NCBI GenBank assembly: GCA_010909165.1
Contig: VJWM01000192.1
Span: 310,001 to 374,000, forward strand
Source: Anthoceros angustus
Taxonomy: Eukaryota; Streptophyta; Anthocerotopsida; Anthocerotales; Anthocerotaceae
DNA length: 64,000 nucleotides
Reading direction: 5' to 3'
The position numbers were made by a program, and so were the translations under genes. Positions 21,701 through 33,951 of this stretch are shown piece by piece. Below the pieces are notes generated by a model. It did not search any database. It was given only the letters and a program-made list of their open reading frames with translations, and had not been told where the DNA came from. Positions within the stretch are counted from its first letter, which is position 1, and every line of letters begins with the position of its first letter.

Positions 21701-23080
21701 AGCTTCTTATGACCTCTCCTCTACAGCTCATACAAATCCCAATGCTCTGTAGGATAGAGTTCAATCGGACACCTACCATGATGCCCTTCGATCCGCATGA
21801 GGAACTTGGTCAAATCAGCATAGCACTCCGGCACCATGGGTCTCTCTGGCTTGTACTTGCGCTGGAAGGGCTCCTGCCACTTCTCTGCTCACTTGTCGTC
21901 CAGTATCCGAGGACACCCCCTAGCTCGTGCATTGTCGACACAATGATGGCAGACCTTCCTGCTAACGTTGCTATGCTCCTTCACCACGACATCCCAAGGC
22001 CAACCAGACCTTCTTCCAGACATGGTGTGAAACCACGAAAAGCCGGTCACCACCTACGAAAAGGATGAAAAACAACAAACACCCAAAAACTGGGAACATG
22101 GTCACAAGAGAAAGCGCGACAACCTCTTGCATGCACCAAGTGACCTGCCCACCAGGCACCTCCTGCTCACATGAGATGAAAACACCTGATCAAGATTGGA
22201 AACCCGCCCACTTGCTTGCTCAAATCTAGAAGCCAAAGATAGTGGATGCAGCCCCTGCAGCCATGAGTGCAAATACCTAGGTGAGCATGCACCACACAAC
22301 AAAACCAAAGCAAACTCCCCTATCCAAAAGCAAATTCACAGACCTGGGCTGCTAGCTCACGCTCCTACAATGACAGTTAGAGAAAATCGGCAACTTGCAT
22401 GCAACTTGGCACCCTGTGTGCTGCAAAGAGTTAGCAACCTAAGCCTGCAAGCCCACAGCTTTGAGCTCATGCACCCCTTAAAATGAAGGAAAATCGCCGA
22501 TGTGCACACCAGCTCGGCCACAAATTGCCGACAGACAACAACCCGACTTGCTTGAAAACACGTGAATCAACCTGGATAGACACTCCCTCATGAGCTGCCT
22601 CCAAGCTCCACAGATGACCAACCTTGCCTGCTAGCACAATTACGCTCCCGCGAAGTGGCTGCTTGAAAACTCGTTGGGAAACCGAAATTCCAACTCTAGA
22701 GACTTTGCACGTACCTCACACGTGTCGATATACGTGGAACTTATATTACTCTCCTTGCTTCACAACAAACAGCGTCCGGGTAGAAAGGGGTTTCTCCAGT
22801 AACCCCTTCTTGCACATGTGCGTGAGTGGACCCCTTTTTGTACCATGCAAAATCCGACCCCAAATCGGCTGTTCTGAAGCAATGGTTGGTGTTTTTCCTC
22901 CAACGTAGGTGTAGTTGCTTTCATATAATATGTGTTATCGTAATGCATAGTAATAATGAGGACATGAAACTCTAGACCACCTTGTGGTCCAGGTTATATC
23001 GAAAAAGAAAATACACTTCGGTGCGCAAACATATGCGCGCCCTGACCCTAAATGCCAAACCCTAATTTATGGTCCCATTC
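21700..23080. other. Intergenic, no gene recognised
   Basis: Only short frames on both strands, no splice-linked exons with family signatures and no tandem repeats of note. Base composition returns to neutral after the GC-rich repeat field. Confidence 0.4.
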
Positions 23081-25521
23081 TCAATCGTGCAACTCTTCGA
23101 AGGGTTGTGTTTCTGACCTCAGGACAATAATGTCATCATTCAAAGATTGTAGGTGAGGGTCGTCAACTTCGAGAATATGATCTGTAGGGTTTGCACTTGA
23201 AGCTGCGCCCACGCCGAACGTCTCTAAATGCTGAATGTCCCAGGTGGGATCTCTTACCACTAGGGATGTGTCTTGCTCCTCGTCGGGGTTTCTGATCCTT
23301 TCTTCGTTGCTTTCTCCTTTTTCTTTTGTGGCCCCTGGGATTGACTTAAATCTTGAAAATCGATGGGTGCGCAAGTACCTTGAGTCATATGAAGAAATCG
23401 TGCTATGGGCAAAGCCCAGAGCATGATTTCGCCTGCCAGCTCCTTCGCGAAAAACACTGGATGACCTCGCTTATGGGGTTTGGTGGTCAATTCTTCCTCA
23501 TCACTAGGGAAAATCTCATGCCCTGTTATACGTTGATCAATAAAAATGGTGCTCCTTTTCTCTTGGTCGATGGCGATGCAATTGCGGCCTTCCAATAGTG
23601 CTGCCACTATTCCGCTGTCGCTCCCTGAGCACCCATCTATCACCCACTCCCCTCTCTCAGTGAAAAGGTCATAAAGCATAACCATAAGCATTATTGGTTT
23701 CTGGTAAGGGCAAACCACATGACCATCGTTTGAAACATTCAAAAGCTTTTTCACGACGGCGTTGTGTCTGATGAAAGCGGGCATGGCTCCAATTTCCTCG
23801 ACTGCACTATTGCACAACGCATTGCATTTCCTCTCATGTTCCACTTTTGGGTGGACACCATACCCCAATGTAAAGTATTCACAATTCTCATATAGACCTT
23901 CGTCAATAACCAAATTGTCTTTCTCCCACACCATGGTATAAACACCTCCGCGCCCACACCATTTATAATATAGACCTTCGTCAATAACCAAATTGTCTTT
24001 CTCCCACACCATGGTATAAACACCTCCGCGCCCACACCATTTATGCAGCACATTCCGAACGTCTTGCATCTGATCTGGACCATGTATAAATATCACTCAA
24101 AAGGTTTTGTAGACCGTCACTATCATGAACCTGTCCATGATTTTTTCAAAATCTTCAGATGTCATTTCCTTATCCCATGATTCTGATAAATTCCCTCTTG
24201 GCAAGTCAACAACCAACAGTTTGTATTCCCGCTTTCCAAGATAGGCGGCCATTTCTTGGATATCACCGGTGATTACTTGGTACCTGAATTTTTGTTTGCT
24301 TTTTGAGACTTGCAACATGGATAGTTTAGCATCGTAGTCCTCCTCTGCTAGTTCTCTCTGAAGGTCTTCTACCCTCTTCCAGTTCCTTGCTGCGTTGATA
24401 TGCTCTTTGAAGCTATCTCGAATGACTTTTTCTTTGTACTCTTCCGGCTGCTTTAAAGTCTGCTTGCAAAAAAAATGCCTTGTGAACTGTGACGTTGATG
24501 GGAGATACGCAAACTAGCTAGTTCATGCATCCTAACTCCTAGTACCATATAGCAACAACAACAACTAATAACTTACAATGTAGTTGAAGACCGATTGAAA
24601 CTTTGCGATGTCATCCGCCGTAGAGTGCCTTGGGTACTCTCTCTCAACTTCAGCAAATGAAGTACACCGCAAACCTAAACAGAAAGCTGTTTGGATAACA
24701 TTTAACTTCTTTGCCTTTATGATCCACTTTTTTATGCCACTCACGCTTAACTCTCCCTGAATTACTTTCTCCAATGTTGAGAGCATAATACGTTCGCCTG
24801 CCTCTCCAAGAGGCATACCCTAGAATGCCCGCCAGTTCGTCCCATGCATTGGCTTTATCATGAGATTAGGCTCACGTACTGCAGGTTCTGGGTCTGGGCC
24901 TCCGCGCTTTGATTTATCTCTTTTGCTTCCCTTTTTGCGGTTTCCCTGCTCAAGCAGCTCACCTTTCTCCCAAAGGTCGAATACTTCATCCAACGTATCT
25001 CAGACATGCGCCAGGATACTCGCAATGCAGAGCACAGCAGTTTTTTGGTCTACAAACCACTGCATATCTTCTCGGTCTGCGGCATCGCCTATAACGCCAA
25101 GCATCCTGTAAAGATTGTGTTTCCATTCGATAGTAATGTTGATGCCATCCTCAGCTGTAATCTTCTTCTCATCGTAGATGTATCGAACTTGCTCGATGAA
25201 AGACATCCGCTTTCTGATATTTGCCTTAACATTGTGATCCGTGGCCAATCATCTCATCTCGGCTTGCGTCAGCCCGGTATAGATATGGGCTTCCATAAAT
25301 TGGTAGTGCGAATTCTCCGGGTCTTCGACATATAGTCTTTGGAAAGCATAGGAGCTGTGATTTCCACCTAAGACTCCCATAGTGTGTTGTTGTTTCTTCA
25401 GCTTATCCTTATCATAGTTCTCAACCGTTGAGCACTCTCTTGGGTCTATCATACAAAGCAGGGGGAGACTCCTTCTTGCTCTGGTCCCTTTTTTATTTCT
25501 CGGAGAAGATGCTTTCCCCAA
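23081..25521 (-). pseudogene. Gene A: ParB-like plus DNA-methyltransferase-like protein, decayed
   Basis: Minus-strand exons read in order. The first has LPLLCMIDP and MGVLGGNHSSYAF (25357-25377), similar to the ParB/sulfiredoxin-type GG(N/C)H box. Then follow FIEQVRYIYDEK, an exon ending FQSVFNYI (24577) with donor GTAAGT, and after a roughly 110-bp intron LLVVDLPRG (24193-24210) at the place of methyltransferase motif IV. After VIFIHGPDQM comes VIDGCSGSDSGIVAALLEG (about 23611-23640), a motif I-type SAM-binding loop, with NCIAID as the following strand. Motif IV preceding motif I is the order of beta-class N4/N6 methyltransferases. Lesions: an in-frame TGA near 25250, a frameshift near 24100, a 78-bp in-frame duplication at 23889-24044 and a probable frameshift near 23330 into an acidic tail. 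The 5' end is cut off near 25525 by a repeat. Confidence 0.6.
23889..24044 (-). repeat. 78-bp tandem duplication inside gene A
   Basis: Two head-to-tail copies of a 78-bp unit (tatagaccttcgtcaataac to cgcccacaccatttat) with no difference that I can see. It duplicates 26 residues, KWCGRGGVYTMV to NLVIDEGLY, in frame. Gene B has only one copy of this region (KWCAGGGMVSFVWDK), so the duplication is recent. Confidence 0.85.
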
Positions 25522-25554
25522 GACTCATGTTGTGGTGGGAGGTTCCTGGGACCC

Positions 25555-25704
25555 TGTGGACTGTGGACTTCCCTTGGGAATTAAGAAATAAGTAGGGTTT
25601 TGTTTTTTTCGTAGGAGCAGAGGATAAAATAAGGCGGAAAAGGAGGAATAAGCACGGATAGCACTCCGGACTGCACTCCGGAGTATACTCCGGACTGCGG
25701 AGTG
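25555..25704. repeat. Element tail with ACTCCGGAGT motifs, copy 2 (inverted)
   Basis: Reverse complement of 15230-15380. It contains gcactccggactgcactccg followed by gagtatactccggactgcgg, in which ACTCCGGAGT is itself a perfect palindrome. The end of the shared sequence lies next to the truncated 5' end of gene A. Confidence 0.55.
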
Positions 25705-26255
25705 GGCAACGTACCCCGGACCTACTATGGCAACTGGACGGCCTATTGTGAGGGTGCATATCGGAAGTTTGGAGCACCATTTGTTTATGCACACTATGTT
25801 TGACAATTAGCCTGTGGCTAGTCGGTATGTTTTGTATGGCAGATTCCCTTCACCATGTTTCTGCTCAAGGAGTGGTTGGCCCAATTTCACAAGATGAAGA
25901 TAGGCAAGTATATTGTGGGATGGCCAAGGTAGTTAAACTGCCTTACTTACATATTTTGTGTAGGATACGTTCAGTGGAACACTGAGTTTGCTCAAGCTTT
26001 CTATACTCTCCAGGCTGCTGACCAGGATCACATGCAAGCAGTGACTTTATCCGCCTTCAGTTGGGGGCATCTTTCAAGATCAAAGCTAAGGCGATGTATG
26101 AAGACGAGGAGGATGATCTCCGTGTTCCTCCTCCCCTACCAATTTATGAGACCAGCATTTTGAAGTGGTAAACTGCTCGTTGGTTCGACAATTGCTGACT
26201 TGATGCAAAAACTTGTTCTCTGTTCTCTTTTGTTCACCCATTTCTGTAGGGGGGC

Positions 26256-26430
26256 TATTAGTGGCTTTAGGATTTTGCCAGATAGTTTTTCTTCTGTTTT
26301 TCCTTGTTCCTGGACATCTTGGGTTGAGCCTATTTTGCAGGCTCATCCAAACTTTGAAGCTTTGGTGCTTCTTTTGTTAGCCATGTATGCTTGAGTGTGG
26401 CCAAGGACAGCTATGCTGCCTCACAGCGCG
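26256..26430. repeat. Direct repeat D, copy 1
   Basis: Shares about 170 bp with 26943-27110 (tttaggattttgccagatag, catcttgggttgagcctatt, ttttgttagccatgtatgc). The two copies face the same way and enclose about 510 bp of AT-rich sequence with atg/catatg-rich runs. They may be terminal repeats of a short non-autonomous element or an ordinary segmental duplication. Confidence 0.6.
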
Positions 26431-26942
26431 ACAGCTGTCATGGCATGAACCGACCATTGGCTATGTACATAAATAAAGATGATAGGATTTAGGCCGCGTA
26501 GCTAGGATGGGATGTGGATGCATATCATGTGTATGGATGACATATGCATGTGGATGATGGATGGCATGTGGCATGCTGGATGGCCATGGACATATAGATG
26601 TGTCTATAGATATTTAGATTAATTTTACATCTTAGGATATCTACAAAAAAGACAAGTATATCTAAAAGATATTTAGAATAGAAAGAAATATTAAGCAGGC
26701 TATTATTGTGCTAAGACGATAAGATAGCGAGATATGAGATAGCCCAAGGCTATTATATATCTGTATGTATGCTGCTGGTCCAAATAGAATTGGATTAATA
26801 GATGTCTACTATGAAAGATTATCTTAAGAATAATAAAGACACAGATATTCTTGTCCCACACCTTATTCCTATTTCCATTGTATAGTGTTGGTTGCGGCAA
26901 GCATCTCAACAAGGGCTGGGACTTCCCTTATTTTCTTGTTAG

Positions 26943-27110
26943 CTGTTTTAGGATTTTGCCAGATAGCTTTTCCTTTGTTTTTCCCTGTTCCTGAACATCT
27001 TGGGTTGAGCCTATTTTGCAGGCTAATCCAAACCTTGAAGCTTTGTTTCTTCTTTTGTTAGCCATGTATGCGGTCGGTGTGGCCATGAATAGCTATGCTG
27101 CCTCACCGCA
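26943..27110. repeat. Direct repeat D, copy 2
   Basis: Partner of 26256-26430, roughly 85-90 percent alike by eye, with substitutions as well as gaps. It is therefore older than the near-identical duplications elsewhere in the window. Confidence 0.6.
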
Positions 27111-27162
27111 CGACCTACATCATGGTAGAAACTCTGGCACGCGCACCTTCCTTGGAATTTAG

Positions 27163-27393
27163 TTACCCTGCTTGCTTGGAATGTCGAGAAAGCCCGTTAG
27201 ACTGCTTTTGAAAATAATTCATTGCAGCAGGCAAAGCGATTGCTGAAGCAAGAAATGAACACACAACAAGTTTCTTGTTAACATCATGCTCTACTGAATC
27301 TTGTTGGGAGTCCACCTCCATATAGGTGCCCATGCTGCACGTGAAATCACTGTCCTCAAAAGCCGCACGCTCAGCTGCAAGATGGACTGGCAC
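27163..27393 (-). CDS. Small ORF with one hydrophobic segment, doubtful
   Basis: A 76-codon minus-strand frame with an acidic middle and a hydrophobic stretch (LVVCSFLASAIALPAAM) near the C-terminus. No upstream exon or family match is evident. It may be the last exon of a lost gene or chance. Listed only because it stands alone in a region without competing frames. Confidence 0.2.
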   Translation of the reverse strand: MPVHLAAERAAFEDSDFTCSMGTYMEVDSQQDSVEHDVNKKLVVCSFLASAIALPAAMNYFQKQSNGLSRHSKQAG

Positions 27394-28004
27394 TCCAAGT
27401 GATGAGTGAACGGTCGCACCCCAAGGATGAGTAGCCGACTTGCATCAATGCTTATTTTCAAGAACGAACCGACATCGCGGAGAGTGGCAAGTGGTTTTGA
27501 TGGACATCAAGTTGCAAAATGTTATCGTAATTATCGTCCCTCATGGAAAGCGGCCTTAAGCCTTTGAAGTTTATGAAATGCCTCGTCGGATCCCCGCCGT
27601 CACGACGTGTGCCAGGTTCCCTCGCGCAAGGCGACTGTGCGCGTAATTTATGTATGTATGTGAAGAAGCACTAGTGATTTTTAAGTGAAATCTGTCTACT
27701 GAACCCTAGTTTTTTTAATTTTTAAATGTAAAAAATTTATGAAACTTCCAATTGGCACACCTGCCAAATGGGACCTCAAGAGCCACTGCCATATAGGTAC
27801 CTAGTCCCAATTAGAAGGTGGACTGTATATTGGAAATGTGGAGGTAATGACAGTGTCACAACGGGTTTTGTCAGTGTAAAATTCTCAGCTCTACACGAAC
27901 TCGCCCATCGTGTTTGTTTCGCCCTAGCCACTGCTTCTTTTCAGGTGGCGTGAGTTGATGCAGTTAGCATCGCTTCTGCTTTATGTTTATTAGCTTTGAA
28001 GGCC

Positions 28005-31000
28005 ATGGCCCAGGTGAAGGTTGGCAGGGACAAAGTGGAGATGGAGGATTTCGTCCTCAGGCGAGTGCTGCAAGTCTCTCTAGACCCCGTGTCTAGTTTG
28101 CCGCCTTGCGTATATCTGGAGCAGCTGGCAGCCGAGCTCTTGAGCGAAAACCGCCCTCTTCTGCTCAATAGGGGCCTTGTGGAGAGAGTGGTGACGGCAA
28201 GGTTGCAGTATGGCTCTGACCCAGCGTTTTTTTATTTGGTGGGTTGTTTCCGGCGGGCACTCGAGGAAGGCCGAAAGATGCAAACAATCAAGGACAAGGT
28301 TGTTCTTGGAGAGATTCAGGATGCACTCCGTCAAGCTAAGGAGTTGGCTGTGTCATATTCTGGGATTCTTCTTTTGCACCCTGATATGTTTCCTCAACCA
28401 GCTAGGCTGACTCAAACGACCACTTCGCCTCTGCTATCCCTCATAATTGCTGAGGTCTCTCCTTCTGTTTGTGGTGCCCTTGAGGAAAGAAACAGTGGGA
28501 TTGGCAGCATGCCAGAAGAAAAGTTGCCTCCGGGCTTTCTTGATCACTTTCTTCTTCGTTTTGCAGATGAGGGTTTAGATGATATTCTTAGCCAGGTGTT
28601 TATGGATTTGCACGGATGTGTCATAAGGCTCTCCCCTTTAGGACCGTTTCAGGCTCCTCTCAGAGCACTGGCTTTGCTGGTATCTCATCAAGTTGTTGCA
28701 CAATCACTTGTTAAGCATCCTATGTGGCTTCCAAAAGGGGATCATGTTAATGGCAGGTCTTTGGAACGTAGCAGTCTGCTTGGACCCTTCTTTAGCATAG
28801 CTGCAATCCCAGATCACCCCAGGTTTAGCAGTGGCCAGCCGTCTGTCGGGTAATCTTCTACTCACAACTCCCAATCTTGTGTCTCCTATCGTTCTGTCAT
28901 GTTCACAGGATGCCCATGCACAGCTCACTGCCTCTGTTTAGTCTCACGTACAAATGTAGTGGTTTCCACAGCCTGCAATCTACTATTCTGTATTGAGTGT
29001 TCATCTTACCTGTTAGGGGGCAGTGTGACCCTTTAGTAAGGGTGATTTGTCTTCTGAAGTGAGCTTTCTCTTTTATTGCTTTGCACATTCAGGCAACAAT
29101 GCTTTTCTGATGCTACATCCCGACGGCCAGCAGACCTCATGTCCTCATTTGCAACCCTTAAGACTGTCCTGAACCAACTCTACACTGGTTTGCACGAGAT
29201 CCTGCTGAAGCTTTTGAAGTCTGCAGAGACAAGAGAGCCTGTCCTTCACTACCTGGCAGGTGTAATTAAGAAGAATGGCGCACGTGGACAGATGCAGGTC
29301 GAGCTGTGACTGCAGCAGAAAAATCTGGCTTTAAGATCTCACCCTTGCAAACTTGATTCCGTTTACTACACCAGCTCTGAGTCAGTCTGTTATTTCTGCA
29401 GGCAAATCCTTTTCAGAATGCGAGCAGTGGCATGTTCGTGAGCTTAAGTGCTGTGATGTTGAGGCTGTGCGGTCCTTTTCTTGATCCGGGACTTACAAAG
29501 AAGGACAAGATCGACTTTACTTACGTCCATCGAAATGGGCGTATTGGTTTCAGGTAATGCTTGCTTCCATTATATGTTTATCGCACTGGAACTCTGTGTT
29601 GGGTGGCATACGGGATACTGTAGTATGTCTCAGGGTGCTGTGCCATGAATCCAAGTAGTGCTGCCTTTCGTTCGTCATCTTGTCACATTTCATCTGGAGC
29701 TAGCTGGCTTTGCTGTTACTATGATGGATTAGATGAACCTGCATAGAGTTGTGTGCTTCCCATTTAAATTATTCTGCTTTTAGTACTGTGACAACATTTT
29801 CCATTGATTTAGCATTTCTATTACGCGTCGAAGGTCCCACGGTGTATAATTGTAGACCTGGTTGTTGGAGACCTGCAGTGACTTGACTGCCATCTATGCT
29901 ACCTCAGAGGAGGTTGCCCAGTGGGTGCAGACTTCTGGAATTAGGAGGCTAGGAAAGGAGGAGCCAAATCCTGGACAAGGACCATCTCAAGTAGCATCAA
30001 CGTCCATGATCAATTCTATACCTTCAGCCTCTGCTGGTGCCCCAGCCCTGGCCAAATCACAGTACTCATTCATCTGTGAGTGCTTCTTCTTCACAGCAAG
30101 AGTACTCAACTTGGGTCTGTTAAAGGCTCTTTCAGACTTCAAGAGCTTAGTGCAGGTTAGCAGCATCCACCTGGTGTTTATCGTGGTGTGAACTGTGGCT
30201 GCATTTGTTCAACCTCGTGTTTGACTAGTTCACCCAGTGCACGCAATTCTTATTATTTTGAGATATTAGAAAACACTATCGTTGGAATGATAGTAAGCCC
30301 CTCAGTGATTTGGATGCATTCATTTATCAAGTTTGATACATTAAAGTGCAGGAGCTTTCAAGACTATCAGATGCTTCCCATCGAGTGGATGGACCTGTCC
30401 CAGAGTTGGAGGCCCTATCACAGGAGAAATACTGCTATGAGGCGCAGCTTGTTAAGGTAGTAGTATGGTTGGAAGTCTGGATAGTAGCTCAGTTTTGGGC
30501 GTATTATGTTATGTAGCTTTTGGGTGAGCTTGCTATTGTTGCCATCTGCTTTCTTACTACGCCTAGCAATGTGCCCCCCCCTTTTTTTTGTAACTCCCGT
30601 AAGCTTGCTATTCAACTGAGGTAGGACCAAGATAATACAAAGTTCAGTCCCTGTGCTTTCCAACCGAAGCACAGGTGGTGGTTTGAATGCTGGTCGGTTT
30701 TGGTCTGCAGGATGAAGAGCTTTTGCATCAGGCCTTGAGTTTCTACAGGTTAATGGTAGTCTGGCTTGCAAGTTTGGTTGGTGGTTTTGTAATGCCTCTA
30801 CCCACTCCATGTCCGATGGAGTTTGCCTCCATGCCTGAGCATTTTATTGAAGACTCCCTGGAGTTTCTCCTATTTGCCTCTCGTATTCCAAGAGCTCTAG
30901 AAGGGGTGATGCTGGTGAGCATGTGGTTCTTTCTGCTGATTTTTTGTTTGCTTAGCACTGTAACCAAAATAGTGTGGCAGGAGACTTCTGTTATGTAGCT

Positions 31001-33279
31001 TATCACAATGCTATGGCCAACAGTCGAAGAAGTCCGTGTGCCCTGGAATGCAGTTTCTTCCGCGCTTGTTGTTCCCTGACGTCCTGGCCTTTGTGACTCT
31101 TCTTCAGGACGACTTCATGAGCTTTATTGTAATCTTTATGGGCAGCCCTCTCCATGTGAAAAATCCATATCTTAGGGCCAAAATGGTGGAAGTCCTGAGT
31201 GCATGGATTCCATCAAAGAGGTTAGTTCTTCCAAGGTTTAGTGTGATCACGGCTAGGATATTGCTATTGTCGAGGGCAAGCAGGCCAATTTCTTATACTC
31301 CTTGCTCATTGCAGCTATTCTCCTGGTTTGAAGAGCTCCATGGCTTCTCTCTTCGAGGGGCATGATCTTGCATTGCAGTATTTGGTACCAAATCTGTTAA
31401 AACTACATGTAGACATTGAATTCACTGGCTCTCACACACAGGTAGTTCCCCTGAGTTGGTGTAAGTGTCCTGCTTTTCTTTTTGCAGAAAGCAAAGGTTT
31501 GAGCTGAGCAGAGAACTCCCTCATTCGCTGATGTGTTGTCCTTCTTTCTACAGTTCTATGATAAATTCAACATCAGGCACAATATTGCAGAGATACTTGA
31601 GTATCTCTGGGGTGTACCTAGTCATCAGAACGCATGGAAAAGGGTATGCCTTCTTTGTCACGGAAATTGATGGGGCATAAGTGAACACAAAAGTGTTCGA
31701 GACAGGGAACTATGTTTGAGATTAGCGGAAATTCATAAATGGCTGCTTTACAAATGCCAGAAGATCAAAGCCTGACATGTGTCTCATGAACAGATAGCTG
31801 TAACTGAGGAGAGAGGCTCTTACTTGAAGTTTCTCAACCTGCTGATCAACGACAGCATCTTTCTTTTAGATGAAAGTTTGAAGAAGATGCCTGAACTCAA
31901 AGAGTTGGAGGCTGAAATGGGAAATGCTGGTGATTGGGGCCGTTTATCAGCACAGGAGAGGCGGGAAAGGACTCGGCATTTTCATCAGCAGGAAAATGTG
32001 GGGTCATAAGTTAATGATTCTGTGCTAGGCAACACTGTTTGTAGTAGCCGACTAAGCAGTTTCTGTTGAAATTAACAGATAGTGCGCATCGACATGACTT
32101 TGGCTAATGAGAACGTCAATATGCTTCAGTATACCTCCAGGGAGATCACAGCTCCATTCCTTCTCCCTGAACTGGTACGTCAGGCTGTTTGTGACTTTCA
32201 GTAGCTTCCAGCACTCAGCAGGGTGAAATGTGGAATGTGCTCTCCATATCTTCCCTATTACTTCTCTCTCATTTAGAGGTTGATAATTCCCTGCTATGTA
32301 GCACAAATATGGTTGGAACCCTAATGTTCTGCCGTTGTCATCTCTGGCAACACAATTTCAGGTAGAACGGGTTGCAGCTATGCTGAATTACTTTCTTCTG
32401 CAACTTGTTGGGCCTCAGCGAAAAGCTCTTAAGGTGAAGGAACCTGAGAAGTATGAGTTCAGACCTAAGGAGCTGCTTGCACAGGTAAGTTGTGGGGAAT
32501 AGTTTGCTTACGTATTATGCTGGCATTTTTGGTCAGTTGACTTTTTTGGTGTGCTAATGATGTTCATGTACGTTGTTGCAAAGATTGTTAACATATACGT
32601 CAACCTTTCAAGAGGAGATGTCGAAGGAGTTTTTCCCAAGGCAATTTCATGTGATGGCCGCTCCTACAGGGATGAGGTATGAGATTGCCATTGGTATGTC
32701 TCATTTGCATTTCTTGGCAGCGGTGCTCATCAAGTGACTATTGCGCGAGTTGGCAGTTATTTGGCGAAGCAGCTGGTGTTTTAAGCAAGAGTCAACCACA
32801 GGAGATCATTCAAGAATTTGAGGCTCTAGGCTTGCAAGCCCGAGCGGCTGCAACTGAGGCAATGGACACAGAGGCACTGCTTGGGGACATCCCTGAGGAA
32901 TTTCTTGATCCCATTCAGGTACGCATTCCACAATCCCATCTTAGGGGATTCGTGCAATTTGAACTATGAGATGGAACGTGCTGTCTTGGTTGCAGTACAC
33001 TTTAATGAAGGATCCGGTGATTCTACCTTCATCCAAGGCGATAGTGGATCGTTCCACTATACAGCGGCACTTACTCAGCGATCAGGTATTGCACACAAAA
33101 CAATTGTAAATTGTGCAACTAGTTCATGGCCAGAGAAGGCAGGGTACATCGCTCACTGTCTGAAACTGCCCTTGCAGACCGATCCTTTTAACAGGTCTCT
33201 GCTGACACCCGATATGCTCATACCGGATACGGCATTGAGGGCCAAGATTGAAGAGTTTATATCGTTGCATCGTCAATAG
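28005..33279 (+). CDS. UFD2/PUB1-like: Ubiquitin conjugation factor E4 (UFD2-type, U-box), 995 aa, 16 exons
   Basis: E4 enzymes lengthen ubiquitin chains on substrates for the proteasome. The splice-consistent exons are 28005-28849, 29093-29297, 29402-29553, 29879-30155, 30352-30456, 30711-30914, 31108-31220, 31315-31441, 31554-31643, 31794-31997, 32079-32174, 32362-32484, 32584-32676, 32757-32918, 32996-33085 and 33178-33279. Phases agree throughout and the sum is 996 codons with the stop. The core carries the family marks [64 protein letters not shown] and [14 protein letters not shown]. The C-terminal U-box (about residues 920-993) has [20 protein letters not shown] and [16 protein letters not shown]. 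All acceptors are AG; most donors are normal, but exon 10 uses a weak one (AAT|GTGGGG). Length is close to plant orthologues (just over 1000 aa). It looks intact. Confidence 0.93.
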
Positions 33280-33951
33280 TCCCGTGAGCTGTCGTCTCAA
33301 GGCGGTGGAGCACACTAGAATTACGTAGGGTGGTCGGTTGAATTGCATGTACAGTGGTTTTTAAAATTGGCCAGTTACCAATCCCTCAGTACATATCAAG
33401 AATTTCTTTCGCCACGAGCGGAAATGCAATTGAAGTGCTCGCCATGATGCTGGCACTGTGGTGCGTTCAAAAATTTTCGCCTAATAAGGTCGTTGCTAAA
33501 TGCTGTGAAGCATACTGTTTTCAGGAACAACCATTAACATAGCATGCTTGGTTTACGCATTACCCTCAAAGTCAGCTCAAGGACGGTGAACCACACTGGC
33601 TACCTTATCGGAACACCATTTACAAGGTGCCTCGATGAACCGTACAAGAACGAGCTTACAAAATCTGGTTTTGCTCTGAGGTCACACAACCACGAGGAGA
33701 TTGGATAGCCAGACTACGCGCAGGGATAGAGCATGTGGATTGATGTCACGTTCCTGCTGTACGCCATACCAAGTTCTCCACCGAGTGTTCCGAGTACATC
33801 ACCAGCCAGGCAATATGCCAAGATGCTAGTGGTAGTATTAGCAAATACCTCTGCAAAAGATCCAGATCATGCTCATGCCTGCTGAAATTCTAGGTCCTGC
33901 TCGCCATTGGTCTGATCACTAAGCCGAAGGCCACATGATTTTTGTGCACCA
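33280..33951. other. Convergent intergenic spacer
   Basis: Space between the 3' ends of E4 (+) and the SLC35F5-like gene (-), expected to hold both 3' UTRs. I see no further coding exon or repeat. Confidence 0.5.

Noticed and set aside
30418-30810. Minus-strand ORF of 130 codons
   Set aside because: It overlaps exons 5 and 6 of the E4 gene, which are supported by splice phase and protein family.
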